Shown: positions 1 through 7,147 of the stretch, one piece after another
How the letters are laid out: each line of letters begins with the position of its first letter
Position numbering within the stretch: the stretch's first letter is position 1
Source: Bacteroidales bacterium
Lineage (GTDB): Bacteria > Bacteroidota > Bacteroidia > Bacteroidales > P3
NCBI GenBank assembly: GCA_017480785.1
Contig: JAFURZ010000016.1
Span: 62,001-126,000 of the forward strand
Direction of reading: 5' to 3'
Length of the DNA: 64,000 nucleotides
Program-made: the position numbers and the translations under genes
Notes under the pieces: model-generated
What the model was told of the DNA's origin: nothing
What the model saw: only the letters and a program-made list of their open reading frames with translations
The model's database searches: none

Positions 1-1218
1 GCTGGCGTTGTTGCCGCCGAAGCCGAAGGTGTTGCTCAGGGCGATGTCGGCCTGCCACTGGCGGGCGGTGTGGGGCGTGTAGTCGAGGTCGCACTCGGGG
101 TCGGGCTGGTCGAGGTGGATGGTGGGCGGGATGATGCCGTTCTGCAGCGCCAAGGCGCTGATGATGAGCTCGACAGCTCCCGTGGCACCCAGCATGTGGC
201 CATGCATCGACTTGGTGCTGCTGATGACGGCACGACGGGCGCCCTCCTCGCCGAGGGTGGTCTTGATGGCGCGGGTCTCGCCCTTGTCGTTGAGGGGCGT
301 GCCGGTGCCGTGGGCATTGATATAGAGGTGCTCGTCGGCCTGGAAGCCGGCCTCTTGCAGGGCCAGCGTCATAGCCTGGGCAGCACCACGGCCCTCGGGA
401 TGCGGGGCGGTGTAGTGGTGGGCGTCGCAGGTGTTGCCGTAGCCGCATACCTCGGCATAGATTTTGGCACCACGACGCTTGGCAAGTTCCTCGCTCTCAA
501 GGATAAGGATACCGCATCCCTCGCCCAGCACGAAGCCCTTGCGGCGGGCGTCGAAAGGCAGTGAGGCGGCCATGGGGTCCTCGGCCTGCGTGAGGGCTTT
601 CATGTTGTTGAAGCCGCCGACGGCCATCTCGCAGATGGCAGCCTCGGTGCCGCCGGTGATGACGGCGTCGGCACGTCCCTCGCGGATGAGGCGGTAGGCC
701 TCGCCGACGGAATGGGTACCGGTGGCGCAGGCTGTCACAACCGGGATGTTGGGGCCCTGGGCGTTGTAGGTGATGGCCACGTTGCCGCCGGCGATGTTCG
801 ATATCATCTCCGGGATGAAGAGGGGCGAGATGCGGCGCAGACCATACTGGAGCTTGTTGGAGTGCTCGCGTTCAAAGGTCTTGATGCCGCCGATGCCGCT
901 GCCGATGGCGGTGCCGAAACGGGTGGGATCGACATCCTCGCCGACACGCAGACCGCTGTCGGCCATGGCCTGGGCGGCAGCCGCCAGGGCGAAGAGGGCG
1001 AATCGGTCGTTGTGGCGTATCATGGTCTTGTCGATGCCGTAGTCCTCGGGGTTGAAGCCCTTCACCTCGGCGGCGATTTTGACGGGTAGGTTCTCGCGGT
1101 CAATCTGCTGAATATAGTCGATGCCGCAGACTCCGTTGATGACGCTGTCCCACAGCGCATTGATATTGTTTCCAAGTGGGGTTATGCAGCCCACGCCTGT
1201 TATGACTACTCTGTTCAT
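1..1218 (-). CDS. fabF: 3-oxoacyl-ACP synthase II, 3' end outside window
   Basis: Condensing enzyme of type II fatty-acid elongation in the cytoplasm: it adds malonyl-ACP to growing acyl-ACP. The 406 codons seen run from an ATG at 1218 to the window edge, so only the last few residues are missing. The thiolase-fold catalytic triad is complete: Cys in VVTACATGTHS near residue 163, His in NAHGTGTP near 303, and His in STKSMHGHMLGA near 339. A glycine-rich FGFGGNN closes the visible part. It lies 26 bp downstream of fabH on the same strand and is probably co-transcribed with it. Nothing looks broken. Confidence 0.96.
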   Translation of the reverse strand, partial: MNRVVITGVGCITPLGNNINALWDSVINGVCGIDYIQQIDRENLPVKIAAEVKGFNPEDYGIDKTMIRHNDRFALFALAAAAQAMADSGLRVGEDVDPTRFGTAIGSGIGGIKTFEREHSNKLQYGLRRISPLFIPEMISNIAGGNVAITYNAQGPNIPVVTACATGTHSVGEAYRLIREGRADAVITGGTEAAICEMAVGGFNNMKALTQAEDPMAASLPFDARRKGFVLGEGCGILILESEELAKRRGAKIYAEVCGYGNTCDAHHYTAPHPEGRGAAQAMTLALQEAGFQADEHLYINAHGTGTPLNDKGETRAIKTTLGEEGARRAVISSTKSMHGHMLGATGAVELIISALALQNGIIPPTIHLDQPDPECDLDYTPHTARQWQADIALSNTFGFGGNNAS

Positions 1219-1244
1219 AGTATATTATATTATTGATTACATAA

Positions 1245-2207
1245 TTAATAACGAACCACGGCGGCACTGGTGACGAAACCAGCGCCGAACCCGTTGAATA
1301 CCATCAGGTCGCCACGCTTGACCTTGCCTTCACGGACTATCTCGTCGAGGAGGACGGGGATGCTGGCCGACGAGGTGTTTCCGCGACGCTGGATGTTGGT
1401 GTGGAAACGCTCCTCGGGCAGGTCGAAGCTCTGCTTGATGGCATCGACAATGCGGAGGTTGGCCTGGTGCAGGAGGTAGTGGTCGATGTCCTCGAGCTGG
1501 AGGCCTGCCTTGGCCACCACGTCCTTGATATCGCGCTGGGCCGAGGTCACCGCCATGCGGAACACCTCGCGGCCTTTCAGCTGCATAGCCATGTGGGTAT
1601 CAATGCCTTCACCCGTCTCGAAGGGGGTCGGCTCGCAGGGCAGGCGATAATAGATGACGTCGGGCATGGAGACGGAGGTCAGCTTGCTGGCCAGGTAGTT
1701 ATCGCCCTTGCCAAGGACCATGGCACCGGCTGCATCGCCGAAGAGGACACAGGTCTCGCGCTGCGTCCAGTCGACCATACGTGTCACCTCCTCGGCACAG
1801 ACGTAGAGGATGTGGTTGGCTCGGCCCGTCTGAAGGAAAGCGTCGCAGATGTCGAGGCCATAGACGAATCCGGCACAGGCCGAGTTGATATCCATGGTAG
1901 GACAGCCGGGGCCCTTGATTCCGAGGGCTCCCTGGACGAGGCTTGCCAGCGACGGCGTCACATATACGTTGCAGACATTGTGACAGATAATAAAGTCTAT
2001 GTCCTCAGGAACGAGACCAGCGGCTTCGATGGCTCGCTGTCCGGCCAAGGCTGCCAGCTCCTCGAATCGTTCCGTCGTAATGATTTGGCGGGATTTGATA
2101 CCCGTACGAGTGGTGATCCACTCATCGCTCGTGTCGACAAACTCCGACAACATGTCGTTGGTAACGGTGAATTTCGGCAGAGCGCTTCCTGTTCCAAGTA
2201 TTTTCAT
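1245..2207 (-). CDS. fabH: 3-oxoacyl-ACP synthase III
   Basis: Initiates fatty-acid synthesis by condensing acetyl-CoA (or a branched primer) with malonyl-ACP. The 320-residue product matches the usual FabH length. The catalytic triad is visible: Cys in the DINSACAGF motif near residue 111, His in LLHQANLRI near 246, and Asn in RRGNTSSASIP near 275. The C-terminus NGFGAGFVTSAAVVRY is typical. It precedes fabF on the same strand, and is divergent from the LytTR gene at 2410 across a 200-bp gap holding repeated GGGTGAAAT boxes. No good promoter was recognised for it in that gap. Confidence 0.95.
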   Translation of the reverse strand: MKILGTGSALPKFTVTNDMLSEFVDTSDEWITTRTGIKSRQIITTERFEELAALAGQRAIEAAGLVPEDIDFIICHNVCNVYVTPSLASLVQGALGIKGPGCPTMDINSACAGFVYGLDICDAFLQTGRANHILYVCAEEVTRMVDWTQRETCVLFGDAAGAMVLGKGDNYLASKLTSVSMPDVIYYRLPCEPTPFETGEGIDTHMAMQLKGREVFRMAVTSAQRDIKDVVAKAGLQLEDIDHYLLHQANLRIVDAIKQSFDLPEERFHTNIQRRGNTSSASIPVLLDEIVREGKVKRGDLMVFNGFGAGFVTSAAVVRY

Positions 2208-2328
2208 TGTATCATTTTTGGGGGCATGTTGTGCTTGCTTTTTAGTCTTATGCCCGTGTTATTATCTTAATTTTTATTAAAAACCGAGGTGCAAAGAAAC
2301 ACTAAGTTTACAAAATAAAAAAGTTAAT

Positions 2329-2400
2329 TTGGGCGAAATGCACAATATAATGGGTGAAATGGCGTTATTTTGGGTGAAATTTAAATATAATTGACGAAAT
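2329..2400 (+). promoter_or_regulatory. Array of four GGGTGAAAT-type direct repeats, likely LytTR operator
   Basis: Four 9-bp direct repeats sit immediately before the LytTR gene: GGGCGAAAT at 2331, GGGTGAAAT at 2352, GGGTGAAAT at 2372 and TGACGAAAT at 2392. Start-to-start spacing is 21, 20 and 20 bp, two turns of B-DNA. LytTR-domain regulators such as AgrA and ComE are known to bind pairs of ~9-bp direct repeats separated by about 12 bp. The last copy ends 9 bp before the ATG at 2410, so binding could occlude transcription or initiation. Autoregulation is inferred. Confidence 0.7.
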
Positions 2401-2409
2401 CGACACAGA

Positions 2410-3303
2410 ATGAAAACTGACAACGCGCAAAATTTGGCGAAAATAGAACGTTTTCTGACGGCCAGGACGCCAATTCTGCACTTTTGGGCACTCACTGTAT
2501 TCTTCACCGTACTGATGGTTGTCTTCGGACAACCGCTGGGATTACTGGAATTCACCACCCAGATTTCGGGCATCCATCCCCAGATACAGCTTGCCACCAC
2601 CGCCGTGGCGGGATTGATTGTCATAGGCATAAGCCGCCTGGCATTATACCATGTGGCGCAGCGGAACAGCCTCTCGGCCATGGGGTGCCTCCTCTGGATA
2701 CTCGTAGAGATGATTGCCACAATCACAATACTTTGCCTTACGCTGTGGCAGATGAGTGGCGGCGGACGACTCATGCTGGCACCGCTGGCGGGCGACTTCG
2801 TGCTGGGGGTGCTGGCCGTCGAAGCCCTCCCCTACCTCATCGCCTATCTGGCTTACAGTCTGCACGAAGAGCACCAAGAGGTGCTCCGGCTGCAGGAACA
2901 GTTGGAATCGCTACAGCCCAAAGACACTGTCATCGTCGGGCCGCTCAACGACCGTACCGTCAACTTCTACGACAAGAGCAAAAAGCTGGTATTCAGTACC
3001 TCGTGTACCAACATCCTCTACATTGAAGCCGCCGACAATTACGTGAACATCCACTACCTTAATGAGAGCCACGAGGAGACCTTCATCATACACAACACCC
3101 TGAAGGACACCGAACGGCGCACCGTCGACACCTCGCTGATTCGCTGCCACCGAGGATACATTGTCAACATCGACAATGTCAAACTGCTGCGCAAAGACGG
3201 TTCCAACCTAATCCTCGAGCTGAACGGCAGCAACAAGACCATACCCGTCACCAAGACATACGCCGCCGAAATCACGGCCCGACTAACCCTGAACAACAAC
3301 TGA
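2410..3303 (+). CDS. Membrane-anchored LytTR DNA-binding regulator
   Basis: Transcription factor with an integral-membrane N-terminus and a C-terminal LytTR domain. Residues about 20-155 hold four hydrophobic segments, followed by a short coiled stretch (EEHQEVLRLQEQLESLQ, residues about 155-172). The LytTR domain follows: NILYIEAADNYVNIHY near 205, then SLIRCHRGYIVNIDNVKLL near 245, and IPVTKTYAAEITARL at the end. No histidine kinase lies nearby, so it probably senses a membrane signal directly, as in the LytTR systems of Bacteroidetes that lack receivers. It is preceded by its own likely operator array (2329-2400) and followed 20 bp later by a small gene, probably in the same transcript. 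Confidence 0.85.
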   Translation: MKTDNAQNLAKIERFLTARTPILHFWALTVFFTVLMVVFGQPLGLLEFTTQISGIHPQIQLATTAVAGLIVIGISRLALYHVAQRNSLSAMGCLLWILVEMIATITILCLTLWQMSGGGRLMLAPLAGDFVLGVLAVEALPYLIAYLAYSLHEEHQEVLRLQEQLESLQPKDTVIVGPLNDRTVNFYDKSKKLVFSTSCTNILYIEAADNYVNIHYLNESHEETFIIHNTLKDTERRTVDTSLIRCHRGYIVNIDNVKLLRKDGSNLILELNGSNKTIPVTKTYAAEITARLTLNNN

Positions 3304-3323
3304 ACAAGGATAATACATACATC

Positions 3324-3743
3324 ATGGAACTAAGACTTACCTATCAGGAAATCAGCGACCTCATCGAGAAGAAAGCCGGACGCACGCTGCCCATCACCTA
3401 TAGCGGTCCGCACAGCATCCGCATAAGCTACGACGTCAATGTGCTATTCAAAAGCACAAGTATTGGCCTGGACCTCACGGTAGAGAAGGTGAACAACAGC
3501 GAAATAACCCTCTCCTATGACGGTGGCGCCGGCATCGAATTCATGGTGCGCCAGGCGCTGAACATGGCAAAGAGCCGCCCAGGAGGCGAGCTCATAGAAC
3601 TCATCGACGGCAACCGCATCCTGTTGGCACTCGGCAAAGCCCAACAAGCCGGCAGCCTGCTGGAACAGATAGAGTTGCGGGATATACGGTTCGACGAGCA
3701 CTACGCCATCGTCGAGTTTGTCCCGAAGGCATTCTTCAGCTAG
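3324..3743 (+). CDS. Hypothetical cytoplasmic protein (139 aa)
   Basis: Not recognised. A 139-residue protein with no signal peptide, membrane segment or cysteine-rich motif; it looks like a compact alpha/beta fold with alternating charged and hydrophobic strands (e.g. KSTSIGLDLTVEKV, EITLSYDGGAGIEFMV). It starts 20 bp after the LytTR gene in the same direction, so an association with that regulator is possible. It converges on rlmH, and the two stop codons overlap in the tetranucleotide CTAG at 3740-3743. Confidence 0.7.
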   Translation: MELRLTYQEISDLIEKKAGRTLPITYSGPHSIRISYDVNVLFKSTSIGLDLTVEKVNNSEITLSYDGGAGIEFMVRQALNMAKSRPGGELIELIDGNRILLALGKAQQAGSLLEQIELRDIRFDEHYAIVEFVPKAFFS

Positions 3744-4213
3744 GCATTGTGGTATTTCTCGTGCCGCAGGATGGTGTGGGCACGGTAGAGCTGCTCCAGG
3801 AAGAAGAGGCGCACCATCTGGTGATTGAACGTCATCTGCGAAAGCGACATCCGCGACTGTGCTGCGGCATAGACCGCTGGTGAGAAGCCGAAGGCCCCGC
3901 CCACAACGAATGCCAGCGTGCGCACACCCGCATTCATCTGCTTCTGAAGGTATTCCGAGAAACCGACAGAGGTGTAATCCCTACCGTGCTCATCCAGCAA
4001 CACCACCTGGTCAACCTTCTCCAACTGCCTTAGAATCAACTCCCCTTCCTTGGTTTTCACCTCGTCGGGCGACATACGTCCAGCGTTTTTCAAGGCCGGA
4101 ATGACCACCCACTCAAAATCGCAGTAGTGCTTCAGGCGGCCGATGTATTCGTCGAGACCCGTCTGAAGGTAAGGCACGTCGGTCTTGCCAACCACAATCA
4201 GCTTGATATTCAT
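3740..4213 (-). CDS. rlmH: 23S rRNA (pseudouridine1915-N3)-methyltransferase
   Basis: SPOUT-family enzyme that methylates pseudouridine 1915 in helix 69 of 23S rRNA using S-adenosylmethionine. The 157-residue product starting MNIKLIVVGKTD matches family length (about 155). Diagnostic C-terminal motifs are present: VVGGAFGFSP (SAM-binding knot), SLSQMTFNHQMVRLFFLEQLYRAHTIL and HEKYHN. The reading frame is open for 16 more codons upstream, but ATG at 4213 gives the canonical N-terminus and overlaps the upstream stop as ATGA, implying translational coupling to the acetyltransferase. Confidence 0.95.
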   Translation of the reverse strand: MNIKLIVVGKTDVPYLQTGLDEYIGRLKHYCDFEWVVIPALKNAGRMSPDEVKTKEGELILRQLEKVDQVVLLDEHGRDYTSVGFSEYLQKQMNAGVRTLAFVVGGAFGFSPAVYAAAQSRMSLSQMTFNHQMVRLFFLEQLYRAHTILRHEKYHNA

Positions 4214-5139
4214 ACGTGTAAAAGGCGTTCGGCAAACGGAAGGCAGGAACGGTAGATGCAATGATACGGGGTCTGGACGGTGCCGAAAGAGCGATAGAAG
4301 AAGGCCAGACTCTCGTCCATACCTCCCTCGAAGTCAAAGCTCTGCGTGAGCGAAGAGAGCCTGCGCAGCATTTGCCACATCAGGTAGCTCATGGCCCCGT
4401 GAGGCGCATTGTCGGCAATGGCCAGCAGAAGCGACCACGCGCACCGCTCGTCGTAGGCCACAAACCACGCCGCCTGCAGGCTGCCGTCCCGCTGGCTGCG
4501 CAGTCCCCACAACAGACCCTGTCCGCGACGGCAGGCCGTGTCAACCACGCGTCGCAGCAACGGCTCGGCAATGAGGTCGTTCTGGCCGCGACGGCGGTAA
4601 TAGTCGACATGGAACGGGACGAACTCATCGAGCGACAGCTGCTCGTCGACCACGCACTCCTCGGCCACCGCCTTGTCGTAGCGGCGGCGCAGACGCGAAG
4701 CCGAGCGGTAGAGAGCCTCGGGGTCGGCCAACGACGGGAAACGGAAGGTGTAGCGCGTGGTCTGGCGGAAGCCCTCCCATTGGAACGGTTGGCTGTCAGT
4801 TATTTCCGGAGAGAAACATTGCATGCAGAGCGCGGGATGCAGGGCGTGCAGGGCATGGGCGAGAGCCTTCAAGGTGTAAAAGCGACCGTCAAAGTCAAGG
4901 TCCGGGTGCAGCCATGGCCCCGACCAAGGGGTCAACTGTGGTTGCAGGATATACTTCAAACCCAGTTTCTTACCGTAGAGGTAGGGCATCGCGCCGTCCA
5001 ACCGGCCGTGCCCGTTGCTGAGCAGCACGTCCCACTGCTTGCCCTGGCATACCGTCTCCATCCACCAATATTGCTGAAACAGAGGGACGTAAAGACCCTC
5101 TGTCTCGCACAGTTGACGGTATATCTCCTTGTTGGTCAC
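4210..5139 (-). CDS. GNAT/FemAB-like acyltransferase
   Basis: A 309-residue cytoplasmic protein resembling the GNAT_acetyltransf_6/FemAB-like group common in Bacteroidetes. It has an aromatic-rich N-terminal half (LFQQYWWMETV, LTPWSGPWL) and a C-terminal half with GLRSQRDGSLQAAWFVAYDERCAW, NAPHGAMSYLMWQML and SFDFEGGMDESLAFFYRSFG. The DFEGGMD...FYRSFG segment is typical of the group, which transfers acyl or aminoacyl groups; substrate unknown. The start is GTG at 5139, overlapping the upstream stop as GTGA. The other end overlaps rlmH by four bases, so the three genes form a tightly coupled operon. Confidence 0.75.
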   Translation of the reverse strand: MTNKEIYRQLCETEGLYVPLFQQYWWMETVCQGKQWDVLLSNGHGRLDGAMPYLYGKKLGLKYILQPQLTPWSGPWLHPDLDFDGRFYTLKALAHALHALHPALCMQCFSPEITDSQPFQWEGFRQTTRYTFRFPSLADPEALYRSASRLRRRYDKAVAEECVVDEQLSLDEFVPFHVDYYRRRGQNDLIAEPLLRRVVDTACRRGQGLLWGLRSQRDGSLQAAWFVAYDERCAWSLLLAIADNAPHGAMSYLMWQMLRRLSSLTQSFDFEGGMDESLAFFYRSFGTVQTPYHCIYRSCLPFAERLLHV

Positions 5140-6068
5140 TGAATCTTGATGCTCACACGGTTGTTCTTGATGCGCCCCTCGCGCGTCTCGTTGTCGCCTA
5201 TGGGGTCGGCGTCACCCTTGGCATCCACCTCGATGCGGTCTTTCTCGATGCCACGCATCATCAAAGCCTTCTTAATCTCGGTGGCCCGCTGGCGCGAAAG
5301 GCCGACGCAATAGGCCGCAGTGCCCTGGTTGTCAGAGTATCCCGTCAGCAGAACTCCCTTGCGCTCATTCTCTTTGAGATAGGCGGCGATGGTGTCAATC
5401 TGCGGGAGCCACGACTCCAGAATGGTGGCATCGTTGGGGAAGAAACGGATGTCTTCAAAGGTGCGGCTCAGCGTGTCAGGCGTGAAGATGGGGCGCTTCT
5501 TGCTGCCGAAATACATCAGCAGGCCCACATGGATGATATCCTCTTCACGCTTCTCGTTGTAGTAATTGGTACCCTTGAAGTAGCGGTAGTCGATTTCGGC
5601 CACCTGATAGGTCAGCTTGTTGCGCATCTCCTTCTTCACCTTCCAGGCGTCGAATGCATCGAGGGCCTCCTTGGCCTCCTGGCGGGCCTTCTCGGCGAGG
5701 GCCTCACGGCGCGCATTGTCCTCAATCTCAGGGTTAACGGCGAAGACAGCACAGATGGTAGCCGTGGCACGCGGCATCTTCTGCAGGTAGTTCACCGCCG
5801 GCGTCAGGTCGCCCCAGTTGGCATTCTTCTGACGTGCCACGGCGGGCATGAGCGAATAGTCGTAAGGCAAGTAATAGATGCGCGTGTCCTTGGTCGAAAA
5901 GTTGGTGAACTTCCAGAGGGTGTCGTAGTCGTCCTGGCGCACCTTCTGGCGCCCTTCGATAAAGGGGGTGGCTTTCTTCTTGCCCCCGCGCGGCTTGTTC
6001 TGGGCCGTGGCGTCGAAACTGCCGGCCACCAGCAGAACAGCCATCATCAAACCGAATACCTTCTTCAT
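5136..6068 (-). CDS. OmpA-family peptidoglycan-associated protein
   Basis: A 310-residue exported protein. A signal peptide (MKKVFGLMMAVLLVAGSFDATAQ) is followed by a basic linker, a helical charged region (residues about 110-155) and a C-terminal OmpA domain: FFPNDATILESWLPQIDTI (near 215), GYSDNQGTAAYCVGLSRQRA (near 245) and DPIGDNETREGRIKNNRVSI at the end. OmpA domains bind diaminopimelate in peptidoglycan and tether the outer membrane. It lacks an obvious N-terminal beta-barrel and may be periplasmic. First gene of the operon with the acetyltransferase and rlmH; 63 bp downstream of ftsE. Confidence 0.85.
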   Translation of the reverse strand: MKKVFGLMMAVLLVAGSFDATAQNKPRGGKKKATPFIEGRQKVRQDDYDTLWKFTNFSTKDTRIYYLPYDYSLMPAVARQKNANWGDLTPAVNYLQKMPRATATICAVFAVNPEIEDNARREALAEKARQEAKEALDAFDAWKVKKEMRNKLTYQVAEIDYRYFKGTNYYNEKREEDIIHVGLLMYFGSKKRPIFTPDTLSRTFEDIRFFPNDATILESWLPQIDTIAAYLKENERKGVLLTGYSDNQGTAAYCVGLSRQRATEIKKALMMRGIEKDRIEVDAKGDADPIGDNETREGRIKNNRVSIKIQ

Positions 6069-6131
6069 ATCAGTATTTTTTTTTTTTAGTATCTGTGTAA
6101 CGTCGTTTATTGCATTTTATTGTATGCCCCG

Positions 6132-6839
6132 TCAGCCGGCATGCTCGGTGTCGACGAGGGTGCCGTTCTCGCACACCACCACACGGGCGGGGAAGCGGTC
6201 AATCATCATAAAGTCGTGGGTGGAGATGAGCATCGTGGTACCCGTGTCGCGCCCCACGTCGACAAGCAGCTGCATAATCTCCGCCGAGGTCACGGGGTCG
6301 AGGTTGCCCGTAGGCTCGTCGGCCAGAATGAGCTTGGGATTGTTGATGAGCGCGCGGGCAATACCCACACGCTGCTGCTCCCCCTCGGACAGGCGCTGCG
6401 GCATGGCGTCGGCCTTGTGGGCGATGCCCACGGCAGCCAGGGTCTTCTCCACCTGTTCACGTATCTCCTGCCGCTTCTTCCAGCCCGTGGCACGCAGCAC
6501 GAACTCCAGGTTGGCGTACACGTCGCGGTCGTAGAGCAGGCGGAAGTTCTGGAAGACGATGCCTATCTGGCGACGGAGCGCCGGCACCTGGCGCCGCCGC
6601 AGGGAGGCCACGTCGACACCGCACACCATGGCGCGGCCGCTTTCGATGGGCTGGTCGCCATAGAGACTGCGCAGCAACGAGGTTTTCCCGGCTCCGCTTT
6701 TGCCGATGAGATAGACATATTCGCCCGCGTCGAGACGCAGGTTGACATCCTTCAGCAGTTGTTCCTCCGCGTGACTAATCACCACGTTTTCAAGCAACAC
6801 GATAGGCTCCACATGAGCCTCGTTCTCTTTGTTCTCCAT
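6132..6839 (-). CDS. ftsE: FtsE-like cell-division ABC ATPase
   Basis: ATP-binding subunit of the FtsEX complex, which activates peptidoglycan hydrolases at the septum. The 235-residue protein has Walker A GKSGAGKTS near residue 47, Q-loop FQNFRLLYDRDVY, signature RLSEGEQQRV, Walker B LILADEPTGNLD and the H-loop STHDF. FQNFRLL and the position of the signature fit FtsE rather than LolD. No ftsX is adjacent, which is usual in Bacteroidetes. The C-terminus ends just after the core fold, slightly longer than typical FtsE. Confidence 0.88.
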   Translation of the reverse strand: MENKENEAHVEPIVLLENVVISHAEEQLLKDVNLRLDAGEYVYLIGKSGAGKTSLLRSLYGDQPIESGRAMVCGVDVASLRRRQVPALRRQIGIVFQNFRLLYDRDVYANLEFVLRATGWKKRQEIREQVEKTLAAVGIAHKADAMPQRLSEGEQQRVGIARALINNPKLILADEPTGNLDPVTSAEIMQLLVDVGRDTGTTMLISTHDFMMIDRFPARVVVCENGTLVDTEHAG

Positions 6840-6865
6840 ACATCAATCGTCTGTCAATTGTGATG

Positions 6866-6873
6866 CAAAAATA
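6866..6873 (-). promoter_or_regulatory. -7 box of the ftsE promoter
   Basis: TATTTTTG on the minus strand matches the Bacteroidetes -7 consensus TAnnTTTG and lies 26 bp before the ftsE ATG. No well-spaced TTTG -33 element was found. Confidence 0.5.
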
Positions 6874-6962
6874 CAAAATATAATTGATACCATCTATATA
6901 ATTACAAAAACAAATCAACAACCCCCTGTCGAAATCCTCCATTTCCACTGCCATTCAAGGCC

Positions 6963-7010
6963 AGTTTAACTTGAGTTCGACTTGAAATCAAGTCGAACTC
7001 AAGTTAAACT
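6963..7010. repeat. 48-bp perfect palindrome built from 11-bp units
   Basis: Arms of 23 bp flank a two-base centre (AA at 6986-6987). Each arm is two 11-bp units, AGTTTAACTTG then AGTTCGACTTG. It lies in the divergent gap between ftsE and the acyl-CoA ligase. A close relative is at 17096-17145. No T-tract follows, so it is not a classical terminator. The rest of the 6840-7147 gap holds only the two promoters. Confidence 0.9.
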
Positions 7011-7118
7011 GAAAGTATATGGTTGATTTACAGCGTAGGTCAATCGCTCGGTATGCTGGATTTAAACAAAAATTATGTTAAAAAGTATATTTTTTACCCC
7101 CGAATGGAAAAAAGTATG

Positions 7119-7126
7119 TATTTTTG
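7119..7126 (+). promoter_or_regulatory. -7 box of the acyl-CoA ligase promoter
   Basis: TATTTTTG matches TAnnTTTG and lies 21 bp upstream of the ATG at 7148. Its presence argues against the upstream in-frame start at 7124, which would fall inside the promoter. The -33 region holds only TTTT at 7091-7094. Confidence 0.55.
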
Positions 7127-7147
7127 CATTTTAAAAACCAAAGAAAA

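Noticed and set aside
7124..7147. Upstream start for acyl-CoA ligase 1
   Set aside because: The codons overlap the -7 promoter box at 7119-7126, so they are not transcribed.
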